Assembly: GCF_030272615.1 (NCBI RefSeq)
Contig: NC_081406.1
Span: 476,064,900-476,128,899 of the forward strand
Reading direction: 5' to 3'
Length of the DNA: 64,000 bases
DNA from: Cryptomeria japonica
Taxonomy: Eukaryota; Streptophyta; Pinopsida; Cupressales; Cupressaceae
The notes under the pieces were generated by a model that saw only the letters and a list, made by a program, of their open reading frames with translations, was not told the DNA's origin and searched no databases. This document shows, one piece after another, positions 33,509 to 44,470 of this stretch (position 1 is its first letter; each line of letters opens with the position of its first letter). The position numbers and the translations under genes are program-made.

Positions 33509-34810
33509 TGTTGGATATTGTTGCAGCTAGGATATGATGTTATCATTGATGTCAACATATTCCTATGTTTTGGTGTTGTAGAGAGTTGTTTGGTGTTCTG
33601 GTGTTTGCATTGAGTTGATATGGTTGGTTTATCTATTTGGGATGTTGGAATACTTCTGAAAGTTTACTTGATCATATCATTTGATCCGGTTTGAAGTTTA
33701 GTCTTTCTGTTCAATGGCTGACAGAGTTTGGTATTTGATCCATTGTGCTCTAGTATGATCATATCTTTGGTTGTGAATTTGGGAAAGTGTTTTGGATACT
33801 CATGTGTATCTTCATTTTAGATGGTTCATGATTTTGTGCTCTGCAATTTACCTTTCTAGTCTGAATTGCTGCTGATAAGTGTTCTTGAGTATTAGCGTGT
33901 TGATCGATGAAGATTTGAATAACTGGTGTTGGTGCAGCTATTGCAGATGGTTCTAATGTGCTTGTTGGTGCTTCCTAATCATGTCCTATTTGTTTTGGTG
34001 GTCCACATTGATCCTTGTGCATGATATTGATATTCTTCATGTTATGCGGTATTTCTAGTGGTGTAACATGTTGCGGATGATCTTGGCAAGGTTTCCGGTG
34101 GTGGTGTGCATTTGAAGATTTAATTTAGGTCCATGCTATGTCATATATGACATTATATTGGTCAGGTGTTTTATATATGTATCATGTGATGTATTTTTGT
34201 AATTAAGGGTTGAGGGTTTGGCCGACCTTGTAGTCAAGGTTGATGAATTGTATAAATAGGTGTTAGAGTCATGTAATGTAGGTGTCGATGTGGTGTCTGC
34301 ATTATCAAAGAGTTGTGTATGTGTTCATAAGAGAATTTATCTTTTGGTATGGCGTATTGAGCAGAGATTGTTGCAAAGCAGACAAATGAGCTTAACCAGA
34401 ACTATCATCAAGCATAAGCAGATGTTAATTTTGCAGTTCATGTAATTTGGATTGTAGTCCGATCATTATTGTAAGGTAGTGAACCTTCCCTGAGAGTTGG
34501 AGCCTTTTGGGTCATTATATCTTGAGAAGTAAGCTCTAGGAAATGTGGCTGAATTCATGTGCATTCCCCATTTTAATATTTACACATACTACTACAAAGT
34601 ATCATCTTATTGTGGGTAGGTTCCCACCATAGTTTTTCCCTTAACCGGGTTTTCCATGTCAAAATCTTGGTGTTATGTGTGTTGTTGTTATTGTGTTTAT
34701 ATTTATTCTTGTTGTAGTTGATTGAAATATGAGATTGTGCTTAATTGGTTTAGTCTGGCGAAAACTGATTTACCCCCTCCCTCAATTTTTCTTCATTGTT
34801 GTTGCCAATA
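33509..34810 (+). repeat. Copia1 3' LTR (1302 bp)
   Basis: It starts TGTTGGATATTG and ends GCCAATA (CA to TA). The TTATCATTGATGTCAAC box is near 33541. The end stem GAAAACTGA / TCAATTTTT is weakened relative to the 5' LTR. Confidence 0.9.
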
Positions 34811-36220
34811 CATTCTGCCCTCTTCATCACAATCCAGTTGTTGTGGAGTAATCACATTGCACATTCTTTGTCATGTTGCACTTGTTTTCTAGGACACATA
34901 TCATCTCTATTGTTGACATCAACCAACTTAGTCATGCACACACACATGTTGACATCAATGAAAACCTCAATTCCAACAAAATTTCTTGGACCAGAGTACC
35001 TAGCACCTTAGTCCTCCCAAATCAACCTCAAATTTGATAGGAAGCTCTCAAATAGGCTCAAGTTGCAAATTTCTAGTTTGCAGATCAGTAGAGTCTCTAG
35101 AACCAAGGCATCGAGCACCCTGATCCTACCAATTCAAGCCCAATTTTCTATCATAGGTGCACAACATAATTCCATTCTCAGATATGTACTTGTTGTCTCA
35201 GTTCTATTAAGTTATCAGTCTTTGTCTTACTATTTTAGTCCCTTGTATTCATCTTCTTTGCATAGTTCACATCCTCCCACATTTTGCACATTTCTTTTCA
35301 TAGAAATAAAGGAATAGAAACCCTAAAAGTATTCCTTGACTCTCTTTCATAAGAGTTAGTTAAAGAGAATAGCCCCTTTAGGTGTTTTTGTATTCCAATG
35401 TATGAATGAAAGTGGATTTAGGTCCTAATACTACTCGATTTCATTTTCACCCCTCATAGAGGATATGTAAATTCTAGGTCTAGCAACCTTGAATGTTTTT
35501 GTTATGGTGATTGTAACATGTAATTTGATCATTGGAATATTCTTGAAAGAAATCATGTAGAAGATCAATGAAGAAGTATCCTTGGGAAAATTGTTCTTAA
35601 GGCCGACTTGATGCATATACATGTAGTGCATATATATGTATGTATGCATGTATATGTATATGCTATGATCTAATCTAGTAGTGGAATGTTGTGTAGATGA
35701 GTGTGTGGAAGTGCAAGTAAGAGTGAGACTTTGTGTATTGATAGAGAAAGGAAAAATTGGTGTGAAAAAGAATGAAGAAGGAAAATTGAGTTCGAATTGC
35801 AGAGATTCTTGATAGGGTCTTCTACAAGCAATTGTTTGGATGTCTGAGCTTATCAAGAACTAGTCCCATGCATGTGTAGATGAAATTTTCTCAATTCATT
35901 TTTGTCTCTATTTCCTGGCAATGAGCCTTCTAGTAGTAAGACATTATATTCTGGGCAATGAGCCTTGTAATCTTCATATAACTAGTTATATTTTCCTGAG
36001 AGGTAACCCTCTCTATGGTTTTTCCCATTTGGGTTTTCCATGTAAAAAAATCCGGTGTCTCTCTTATGGTTTTGTATTTATTTCATTTTAGTAATGTTGC
36101 ATGCATTTCATTTAGGGTAAATTTAATTGATAATAAGTAAGTTTTAGAAGTTTTGTTTTAATCTTTCTAAAGGGGAATATTGATTCACCACCCTCTCAAT
36201 ATTTTGGTCTATTCAACAAT

Positions 36221-36232
36221 TGGTATCAAAGC
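36221..36232 (+). other. Element C PBS (initiator tRNA-Met type)
   Basis: TGGTATCAAAGC follows the LTR end (ATTCAACA) after two bases, one mismatch from the iMet PBS TGGTATCAGAGC. Confidence 0.85.
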
Positions 36233-36283
36233 TTGGTCTCTTGTTGCTAGCTTAATCTCTTGAGGGAAATCTTATTTGAATAG

Positions 36284-37341
36284 ATGGTTCCTTTAGATAT
36301 GGTAGGAGAATACTATTTGGATGAAGAATTGAAGACAATGCTTGAAGATATAGAGAGTGTGGAATTTGAGAATGAAGATTTGAAAGAGAATGTTAAGGTA
36401 GTGACTGGATGTGTCAAGAAGCTAAGAGATCATATTTGGAAGTTCAAAGCAAGGCATCAAGAAGTTAATAAAGAGTTGAAACAAGCAAATGGGAGTATTG
36501 TGAGTTTGAAGCTGTAGATTGAAGAGAGTAATAAAGTGCAATAGATTTTTAAGGATACGATTAATCAAAAGATAGAAGAATGTGAAAAGTTGGAACAAGA
36601 AATCATGAAGCTAAAGTCAAAAGAAAAAATCATTACAAGAAGTGTATTATTGGATAAACTATTGGAAATGCAGAAATCTCATAAAGAGAAAGAAGGATTA
36701 GGTTTCCAATCCAATGAATGTTCAAGTCAGAATGACAAAGGAAAAGGATAAGAAGAGAAGGTGGAAGCTGAGAAGAAATCTGAAGATGAAAACAATGTCT
36801 AGAATTAAGTACCTACTACAAATAGACCACTAGTTCATCAACTAAATGGTCAAAGGTACCCATAATTCAATGGTTATATTATTTTTATTGCAATAATTTT
36901 GGATGTAAGGCTATAAATTGCAGGCGTAAAGTAAATCAGAATACTCAATGCTTTAATTGCAAGAGTTTTGGGCACAAAGCTAATAACTACACTAATCAAG
37001 GTATGAATAGAAGCTATAGACCATTTGTGAATAGAGTAAATGGTTACTTTATGAACATGATGAATAAGCCCTTTCATGCTTATTGTCATATATGCTATGG
37101 TTTTGGTCATAAAGCTAATCAATACAAATCTAGAACAAATTCAGTGAACTCAAGTCAGAGGAACATCAAGTGTCACAATTGCAATAGGTTTAGACTTTTT
37201 GCTAACAAATGCAGGAATGTGGTTGCTCTAGCAAAATCAAATGAAACTAAGAAGACTAATACTATGGTATGGAGAAAGAAAGAAGAGAATGTGTCTACTA
37301 TACATGAATCTAGTACAAGTGCCTCATCCTCTGGAAGTTGA
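36284..37341 (+). pseudogene. Element C ORF1: coiled-coil and zinc-knuckle protein
   Basis: The ATG at 36284 lies 52 bases after the PBS. The N-terminal half is acidic and heptad-like (EELKTMLEDIESVEFENE, VNKELKQANGSIVSLKL), continuing past a TAG (CAG-compatible) with EECEKLEQEIMKLKSKEK. After frame breaks the C-terminal half carries four Cys-His knuckles in a row: CNNFGCKAINC, CFNCKSFGHKANNY, CHICYGFGHKANQY and CHNCNRFRLFANKC. The last positions are partly substituted. This is gag-like (multimerisation plus nucleic-acid binding), but no capsid-like domain is recognisable. Element G ORF1 has the same layout. Confidence 0.72.
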
Positions 37342-38446
37342 TGTGATAGGACTGGGTTAGGGGGAACCTTAAAGAAAAATCTATTTGTCCCCTCTTTCAT
37401 GAAGTGTTGTATGTTGTGGAATCAACATGCTAATGTTAGTTTTGGTGTCAAAGTTTGAGTGCTTTAGTGGATTGCATCATTATGATAAGATAGTTTTAGT
37501 GGGAAAACCCTAGGAGTATCAAGCAAGTTAAATATCAAATTTTGTGATCTTTTTCACATTGCATGTTGAATGATCTAAATAAGAACAGTTGAAGCTAGAA
37601 GGAGAATCAAGTAAGGTTAGCAAAAAAAAGTATGCATTTCATTCTTCCTTATGGAATCCAAGATGACACTATAGATAGGAGAATCCAGCAGTGGAGATTT
37701 TGGGAAATTGGCAGAAGTTCAATTAGATGAATTTGATCATAAGAAAAGAAGGAATCTTGAAAGTTCTTTCACAGATGATGAATCTCAAAGAATTAGAGAT
37801 TTAGGGTATAAAGGTTTAGATATTTGGAGTGAGTTTATGTGGTTTATCGATGATGATTTAATCAAAATTTTTTTAAGTCATGTTCAGAGAAATTTCATGA
37901 TATTAGACAAACCTTATTAAATTTTAAAGGAAGCTATATCGGCGATTTCTAGTGTTTGTGGTGTTGGAACTATTTCAATGAAGAAATCAATGAAGAATAA
38001 AGAAGTCAAAACCCTAACTGGTGTTATAGGAGATCAGAGAGAATTGATAACTGATAAAGTCATTGATTTGTTGGTGAGGTATGTTATTTATAATATTTAT
38101 TACAAGATTTATTTTTGAAATAAAGAAGCTCTACCTCTACTATATGTTGTGTATGTTGCACGTCAAATGGTGAAAGAAGGCAAGGATTTTGATTTGTGTG
38201 AGTTTTTATTGATGCAATCAACTAAGAATATCACTATGAAAAAAGAGAATGGATATCATTTTCATTTTAGTTATTTAATTGTGCATTTGATACTTTATTT
38301 TGTGAGATCTTTACCCTTGAAGAAGAATGTTGTGTGGAAATTAAATATCCTGGTTGGAAAGAAAATCACATAGATCTACATGTATCTGAGTTGTCTAGCA
38401 GATGAAGAAAAGGCATGCAATGATTATTTTATAAATCTTCAAAAGA

Positions 38447-38650
38447 TCTAGTTTTTCCCTTTAAGAGGTTTTCCACATATAAATCTTGGTGTCATGTGGA
38501 TGGTATATATTCTATGATTATTGTTTATGCTTAATTGGTTTAACTGCTATTCTGGTATTAAGGTTTTAATTGCTTAAGGTTCTAGTAATCTGTGACAACT
38601 GATTCACCCCCCCCTCTCAGTTGTCTTTTGGTTATTTGAATTATCTAACA
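38447..38650 (+). repeat. Copia2 5' LTR remnant (204 bp)
   Basis: It matches the 3' LTR from about 44249 to the end (TTTTTCCCTTTA, TATAAATCTTGGTGTCATG). It ends TTATCTAACA, followed by PBS TGGTATTAGAGC at 38653. It contains the stem GACAACTGA (38594-38602) / TCAGTTGTC (38617-38625). Confidence 0.88.
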
Positions 38651-38708
38651 ATTGGTATTAGAGCCTTGGTCATCTCTGCAAAAATATTAACCACTTGAGG
38701 AAGATCCT

Positions 38709-39700
38709 ATGGCATCTAACAACTCAAGTTCATCTAGTTCATCTGGAGCTATCTTTTGGAAAGATATTCCTAGGCTTGATGGAACAAATTACACAGTATG
38801 GAAGATTCAGATGGAGACTCATCTGAGATGTCTTGGCAAGGAGATTTGGGAGATCACATAGAATGGTGTCACACCTTATAATCCAACATCTGACAATCCT
38901 CCTCTGACAAACCTAGATAAGGAACTTGAGAATTATCGTAGAGAAAGAGAAGCCCTCTTGTGTGCACTTTCTAATCAACAAATAATGGGATTAACCAACA
39001 AATCATCTCGAAAGGCTATATGAGATAAGTTGGAGACTCTTAATAAAGGTGACCCTATAGTGAACATTTCTAAACTTGATGGTTACCGGGTGAGATATGA
39101 AAAACTGAAGATGGAAGAAGATGAAAGGATTACTCCATTCATGGAAAGGCTAAATGAGATTGTTATGGGAATTCAATGTTGTGGTGGAACTTTGAGTGAA
39201 GATGAAAATGTTTCTAAAGTTTTGATAGCCTTACCATTGGCTTACAACATGAAGGCTACTACTATTAATGAGATGAGATCAATGGCTAATACATCTATCA
39301 ACAAAGATACCTTGGTTGGGAAATTATCTTCTTTTGAGCTTGAAGAATTTGGACCTTCTGGAGTTGTGAAGTATGAACATGCTTTTCATGCATCTACAAC
39401 TAGCAAGCAAGATTGGAAAGCTTTATATGCAAAGGAATTGGAAGGTATGAAGAGAGAAGATGATAAGTTTTACAAAATTGAAGCACTATTTTCTAGAAGA
39501 GTACCTAAAGGACCGGTAGGAAGTATAAAGGAAAAACACCTTTTAAATGTTTTGCATGAAACAAGATTGGTCATTTTGCATATAGTTGTCTTGAAAGGAA
39601 TTCAATATTTGAAGAAAGAGTTAGAATATATTTTAAGCCTAACCCTGGATATCAGAACAAGTATAAGTATAGGAAAAACATAGACAAATCATGCTACATA
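38709..39700 (+). pseudogene. Copia2 gag
   Basis: The ATG at 38709 begins a Ser-rich N-terminus (ASNNSSSSSSSGAIFWKD), then IPRLDGTNYTVWKIQMETHL, IWEIT-stop-NGVTPY and, in one long open stretch (39030-39683), LDGYRVRYEKLKMEEDERIT, MERLNEIVMG, LIALPLAYNMK and LVGKLSSFELEEF. A frameshift near 39530 moves the zinc knuckle (CFACNKIGHFAYSC) into the pol frame. The TAG at about 38862 is CAG in Copia3. A TGA near 39020 fits TGG to TGA. Confidence 0.88.
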
Positions 39701-42700
39701 GCGGATGAGGAAGGCATTACTAATTCTGATGATGAACCGGTAGAAGACTCTGCTAGTGGTTCCGGAAATGGGAAGGAATGGGTGTTCCTGGCTATCAAGG
39801 AAGATGTTCTAACACTGGAAGAGAATTTACCTAAAGAGAAGGCACTTGCTACTAAAATTGAAGACAAGGATGAATGGGTAATTAACAGTGGTTGTTCACA
39901 TCATATGATTGGAGATAAAGGGAAGTTTCTATCTTTGCAAGAATTTGATGGCGGTCTGGTTAGATTTGGAGATAACAAAGCATGTATGATCAAAGAAAAA
40001 GGAACTATATCATTGGATGGTAAGAACAATACTAGCAATGTTTATTATGTTGAAGGTTTAAGGCATAATCTTTTGAGTGTAGGACAATTGGTGGATAAGG
40101 GATTTCAGTTATAGTTCAAGGATGGAAAATGCAAAAAAATTAACAGATCTGGTTTGAAGATTGCAACCGGTACACAAACAAAAGGTAATATATTTCATTT
40201 GCATCTTGGTGAGAAGACATGTTTGATTATAGAGATTGATGAGATTTGGCTATGGCGTAAAAGGCTATGTCATGTGAATTTTGATTGCATTGTGAAGATC
40301 AGTTCAACTAAGGTAGTTAGAGATATACCTAAGATTGTGAAGCCCTATAATCTGGTATGTAAAGAATGTCAAATGGGTAAACAGGTCTGAACCTCTTTTA
40401 GGAGTATACAAGATAAATCTAATGATGTTATTAATCTTATTCATACTGATTTGTGTGGCCCTCCTAGAGTTAAAAGTTTTCAAGGTGATAGATATTTCAT
40501 GCTAATCATTGATGATTATTGTAGAATGATGTGGGTTACTTTTCTAAAGGAAAAATCTGAGGCATTTGAAAAGTTTAAAATCTTTAAGGCTAAAGGGGAA
40601 ATTGAGATAGGAATGAAGATTAAATGTTTGAGGTCAGATCATGGTGGACAATTCACATCCAGTGAGTTTAATAACTTTTGTGAGAATCATGGTATAAGAA
40701 GACAAATTTTTGCTCCCCGGACACCTCAACAAAATGGAGTTGTGGAATTGAAGAACAAAACTATCTTGGATGTTGCTAGAATAATGATGATGGAAGCTAT
40801 CCTACCTCATATCTACTGGAGAGAAGCAATGAGCATAGTGGTTTATACATTCAACAAAGTACATATCAAAGGAGAAACCGATAAGACACCTTATGAATTA
40901 TGGTTTGGAAATACACCTATAGTTAAGTATTTTAGAATCTTTGGTAGTAAATATTATATCAGGAGAGATGATATCATTGGAAAATTTGATCCTAGATGTG
41001 ATGAAGACATATTTATTGGTTATTCTAATAAAAGAAAGGCATATAGATGTTATAAGAAGAGAATGCAAAGAATTGTGGAAAGTGCTAATGTCAAAGTGGA
41101 TGAGCTAAATAGAGGTCAAATCAGAGTTTATGAGAATGAACTGATAGTGGAAATGATTATATTTGAACCACTAGCACCTTAACTAGAACAGAGTGTTGAA
41201 CCATTTACTCCGGAAGTATCAAAAAATTCAATGGTAACTGTAGAACCGGGAAGAGGAACAAAGAGTCAGAAGACGCCTAGGTATGTGAGATTGAATCATT
41301 CAGAAGATCAGATCATTGGGGATAAGAACAATGGAGTAATGACAAGAGGAAGACTGACAACTAATGAGGTATGTTTAATTTCACAAGTTGAACCAGTATC
41401 AATAATTGGGGCATGTAAAGATGAATATTGGTTGAAAGCTATGGAAGAAGAATTAGATCAGATTGAGAAAAACAACACATGGACTTTGGTTCCCCGACCT
41501 AAAAATAACAATGTTATTGGAACTAAATGGGTTTTTAGGAATAAATTGAATGAGGATGGGCAAGTTATAATAAATAAGGCTAGATTAGTTTGTAGAGGAT
41601 ATTCTCAGAAGGAAGGAATTGATTATGGAGAGACTTTTGCACCTGTAGCTAGGATTGAAGCTGTAAGATTATATCTTGTCTATGCTGCTTATAAGAACTA
41701 CAAGGTTTATCAGATGGATGTTAAGTGTACATTTTTGAATGGGGATATTGATGAGGAAGTTTATATTGAGTAACCTGATGGTTTTTCACTATCAGATGAT
41801 ACAAACATAGTTTGCGGGTTAAGGAAAGCTTTATATGGATTGAAACAAGCACCTAGAGCTTGGTATGCAATGTTTGATAAATATATTTTGAAGCTTGGTT
41901 TTACTAAGGGTAATGCTGACAGTAATTTATATTATAAGATCACTGATGATGATATACTGATTATTGAATTATTTGTTGATGAAATTATTTTTGGAGGTGA
42001 AGGTATGTTATGCATGGAATTTTCTAAGAATATGGAGAAAGAATTTGAAATGTTTATGATTGGGGAAATTAAATTTTTCTTAGGTTTGCAGATTACTCAG
42101 ACTGACAAGGGTATTTTCATCTGTCAAACTAAGTATGCTAATGAATTGTTGAAGAAATTTAGTATGGGAGATTCTGAACCGGTAAGTACTCCTATGGTTA
42201 TAAGTGAGAAATTGACAAGGAAAGATGTTTCTCCACCGGTAAATCCTACAAGATACAAATCTATGATTGGAGGTTTACTTTATTTGACTCAGACTAGGCC
42301 TGACATAATGAATGTTTTTTGTATTGTATCAAGATTTTAGAGTGATCATAGAGAAAATCATGAGAGTGCGGTGAAAAGGATTTTTAGATACTTGCAAGGT
42401 TCATCAGAATATGGTTTGTGGTACCCTAAGGATGATGACTTTACTTTATGTGCATATATAGATGCAGATTGGGTTAGAGATGTTGATGACCGAAAAAGTA
42501 CTTCTGGTGGAGCTTTCTTTCTTGGAAAGAGGTTGGTTTCATGGATCAACAAGAAACAAAGATGTACTTCTTTATCTACTATTGAAGCTGAGTATATTGC
42601 TGTTGCTACTAACTATACACAAGTTTTATGGATGAAGCAAATGTTGAAGGATATAAAGGTGGATTGTAATGGACTGGTAGTTATTCACTATGATAATTCT

Positions 42701-42925
42701 GTTGCTATTGATATATCAAAGAATCCAATATTTCATCCTAAGACAAAGCACATATCTATCAAGTATAACTTTTTGAAGAAAAAGGTGGAAGAAAATGAAG
42801 TTAGATTGGTTTATGTGAACACTAAAGAGCAGATTGTAGATATCTGCACTAAACCTTTGCTTAAGGAATCATTTGAGTGCTTCAGAGTCAGATTGGGGGT
42901 TTCTGCCCCTCTGATAGAGACTTGA
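39530..42925 (+). pseudogene. Copia2 protease-integrase-RT-RNase H
   Basis: One reading frame of about 1,130 codons has five stops (40112, 40388, 41180, 41771, 42338), each explained by one C-to-T change (CAG, CGA, CAA, CAA, CAG). The protease reads WVINSGCSHHM, so the catalytic Asp of D-S-G is Asn. Integrase keeps HTDLCGP, the RSDHGGQF Asp and NGVVELKN, which has Glu. RT reads [49 protein letters not shown] and FVDEIIFGG (normally FVDD), so the second active-site Asp is Glu. RNase H reads YIDADWVRDVDDRKST, SLSTIEAEY and DICTKPL. Confidence 0.9.
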
Positions 42926-43342
42926 TTGATATGGATTGGCATCAGTCTGGTATGCATTATTAGAGATACTATTCATTCTGGCACTGATGTGGGGATGCTA
43001 CTATTCAGGGGGAGAAGTTAGCTTTGTGATTCAATGGTTTATGTTTTTTCTTTGATATTTCTGTCAGATTTCTGGCATTGATGTCAAAGGGGGAGAGATA
43101 TTGATGTGAAAAAGAAAAACTTAAGGAGTTGTATACATCAAGGGGAGAGATATATGTATAATTCAAAGCTTTACAAAGATATCATTCACAGGGGAAGTTT
43201 GGTTTTTGTTTCAGAACTTCGCTGCTATATCTTTGAGCAGGAGATTGTTGGTTGTCTTCCATTGGGGGAGACTTGTTTGGCATTTCTTGGTACTTAGATG
43301 TTTTTCACATCTAGTGTTGCCATCAATTCCAAAGGGGAATAT
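42926..43342 (+). other. Copia2 3' polypurine array
   Basis: Six purine blocks lie between the RNase H stop and the LTR: CAGGGGGAGAAG (43007), AAAGGGGGAGAGA (43087), AAGGGGAGAGA (43140), CAGGGGAAG (43190), GGGGGAGA (43264) and CCAAAGGGGAAT next to the LTR. The spacing is 50-80 bases. Confidence 0.75.
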
Positions 43343-44470
43343 TGTTGGCCATTTGGTGGAATTGATTATGTGTTGCATTGATGTTTTGTCATTGATGTCA
43401 ACACTAGATGTTTGGATGCTTTTCCGACACCCTTTTGGTCCCGGTAGGTTAAGTGGTTTCTGGTTGGTTTGGATCCGGCATGGTTTGGTTATGAAATTAT
43501 CTTATTCATGATACTCATGTTCATATTTAGTAATTTGGTTTTGGTCTGGTGATCAGATGCTATCATGTTTGCTTGGAAGCTTGGCTTCTGGTTCCGGCGA
43601 GGGTTTCACTAACAGAGCTTTTGATGAAGATCTTTGATGATATGCACAAGTGGTGTTGGTGCAGGTTCTAGTGGAGTTTCAGGATTTTGTTGGTGATCAT
43701 GTTCAAGACTTGGTGGATGGAGATCATTACTGTAGTGTGTGGACCTATATTGGGTCTCGGTTGATCTAGGTTATGGACTGTGGATATTATTTGTTTGGTC
43801 TAAGACCGACATGGTTTGTAATTATATAATTGGTTTATTGTCTGGTGGCTGACCTAATTGTTTATGGTCAAGGGTTTGTATATATGATGTAAGATCTCAT
43901 TGTAGATCATTATGGCATGTGATATTGATATGTAATGTGCGAATAATGTAATATCATTTAGGTAGAGGATTTGGTCAATCATTGGAGATCAAATTGGGTT
44001 TATGTAAGAGGATTTAGTCCTCCGGTATTGAGCTTAACTGGAACTGTACTCAAGCATAGGAGATGCTATCTTTGTAGTTCAAACACTTCTCCAGATTGTA
44101 GTCTGGATTTCTATGTAGTCAGTGAGACTCCTTTTTTGATGAACAATGCGCTCTAGGATATTGGCCTTCCTGCAATTATAGGCCCCTCAATTGTAATTCA
44201 CATACTTACTGCAGAAGTATTATATGACCGTGGGTAGGCTTCCCATTGTGTTTTTTCCCTTTACCAGGTTTTCCACGTATAAATCTTGGTGTCATGTTGA
44301 TGGTATTTATTCTCTGATTATTGTTTATGCTTAATTAGTTTAACTGCTATTCTGGTATTAATGTTTTGGGTTCCGGTATTAAAGTTTTAATTGCTTAAGG
44401 TTCCATTAATCTGTGACAATTGATTCACCCCCCCTCTCAATTGTCTTCCGATTATTTGAACTATCTAATA
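43343..44470 (+). repeat. Copia2 3' LTR (1128 bp)
   Basis: It starts TGTTGGCCATTTGG and ends CTATCTAATA (CA to TA). It has the TTTGTCATTGATGTCAACAC box and the end stem GACAATTGA (44415-44423) / TCAATTGTC (44437-44445). It is very similar to the Copia3 LTR (62462-63693). Confidence 0.92.

Larger units (their letters stand above)
26750..34810 (+). mobile_element. Copia1: Ty1/Copia LTR retrotransposon, complete but defective
   Basis: The 5' LTR is 26750-28906, the PBS 28909, the polyprotein 28963-33179, the polypurine array 33290-33508 and the 3' LTR 33509-34810. Flanks CATTA (26745-26749) and CATTC (34811-34815) form a 5-bp target duplication with one mismatch. The order gag-PR-INT-RT-RH is Copia. 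It lies inside solo LTR B. Stops, frameshifts and lost catalytic residues make it inactive. Confidence 0.92.
23374..34978 (-). repeat. B: solo long LTR (about 3.5 kb) in element A 3' LTR, split by Copia1
   Basis: The pieces are 23374-26749 and 34811-34978. On the minus strand it would start TGTTGGAATTGAGG, with the CATTGATGTCAACATG box close by, and end near GATTCACCCCCTTC. No PBS, PPT or coding region flanks it, so it is a solo LTR. Flanks AAAAC and AAATT are only a weak target duplication. Its left part has short tandem CACCAACCCAAAGGAG-type units (23640-23740) and a CA run at 23508. Its middle has two motif arrays, listed separately. Confidence 0.68.
17363..35458 (+). mobile_element. Element A: non-autonomous Gypsy-type LTR element with GAGGA target duplication
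   Basis: The LTR pair is 17363-18848 and 22398-23373 plus 34979-35458 (split by B). A perfect 5-bp duplication GAGGA lies at 17358-17362 and 35459-35463. The PBS (TGGTGAACC) is at 18852, and the purine tract AAAGTGGGGGCTAAA ends at 22397. The 3.5-kb interior encodes only a degraded gag-like frame, with no pol domain seen. It splits the 5' LTR of C, whose sequence resumes at 35464. Removing A and its nested insertions leaves continuous C sequence. Confidence 0.9.
22398..35458 (+). repeat. Element A 3' LTR, split by solo LTR B
   Basis: The first piece, 22398-23373, starts TGTAGCATCGTAAATTG right after the purine tract. The second, 34979-35458, continues with GGACCAGAGTACCTAGCACC and matches 5' LTR sequence from about 18347 on. 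It ends CCTCATA (CA to TA), then GAGGA. The total is about 1456 bp against 1486 for the 5' LTR. Confidence 0.88.
15463..36218 (+). repeat. Element C 5' LTR in three pieces
   Basis: The pieces 15463-15503, 16916-17362 and 35464-36218 align in order with the 3' LTR pieces 45666-45959 and 60621-60910. Shared landmarks are GTTTGGCTGTCATGGATGTC, GAAGTGATACGTATGTATG, the GGAGTTCTAAAATTTATG block and AACCTTGAATGTTTTTG. Its end carries the stem-loop AATATTGA / TCAATATT (36176-36203) and ATTCAACA at 36218. The full LTR is about 1.24 kb. Confidence 0.82.
38447..44470 (+). mobile_element. Copia2: Ty1/Copia element with truncated 5' LTR
   Basis: Only the last 204 bases of the 5' LTR remain (38447-38650). 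The interior and 3' LTR (43343-44470) are present. It lies inside ORF2 of element C. It is the same family as Copia3 at the right window edge, with near-identical LTR and gag starts. Its pol is one frame from about 39530 to 42925 with only stop codons as damage. Confidence 0.9.

Noticed and set aside
23369-34983. Target-site duplication for solo LTR B (AAAAC / AAATT)
   Set aside because: Only three of five bases agree; too weak to use as evidence.
35431-35856. 141-codon open frame on the minus strand
   Set aside because: It lies across the A/C junction and within the LTR of element C, with no motif; LTR sequence explains it.
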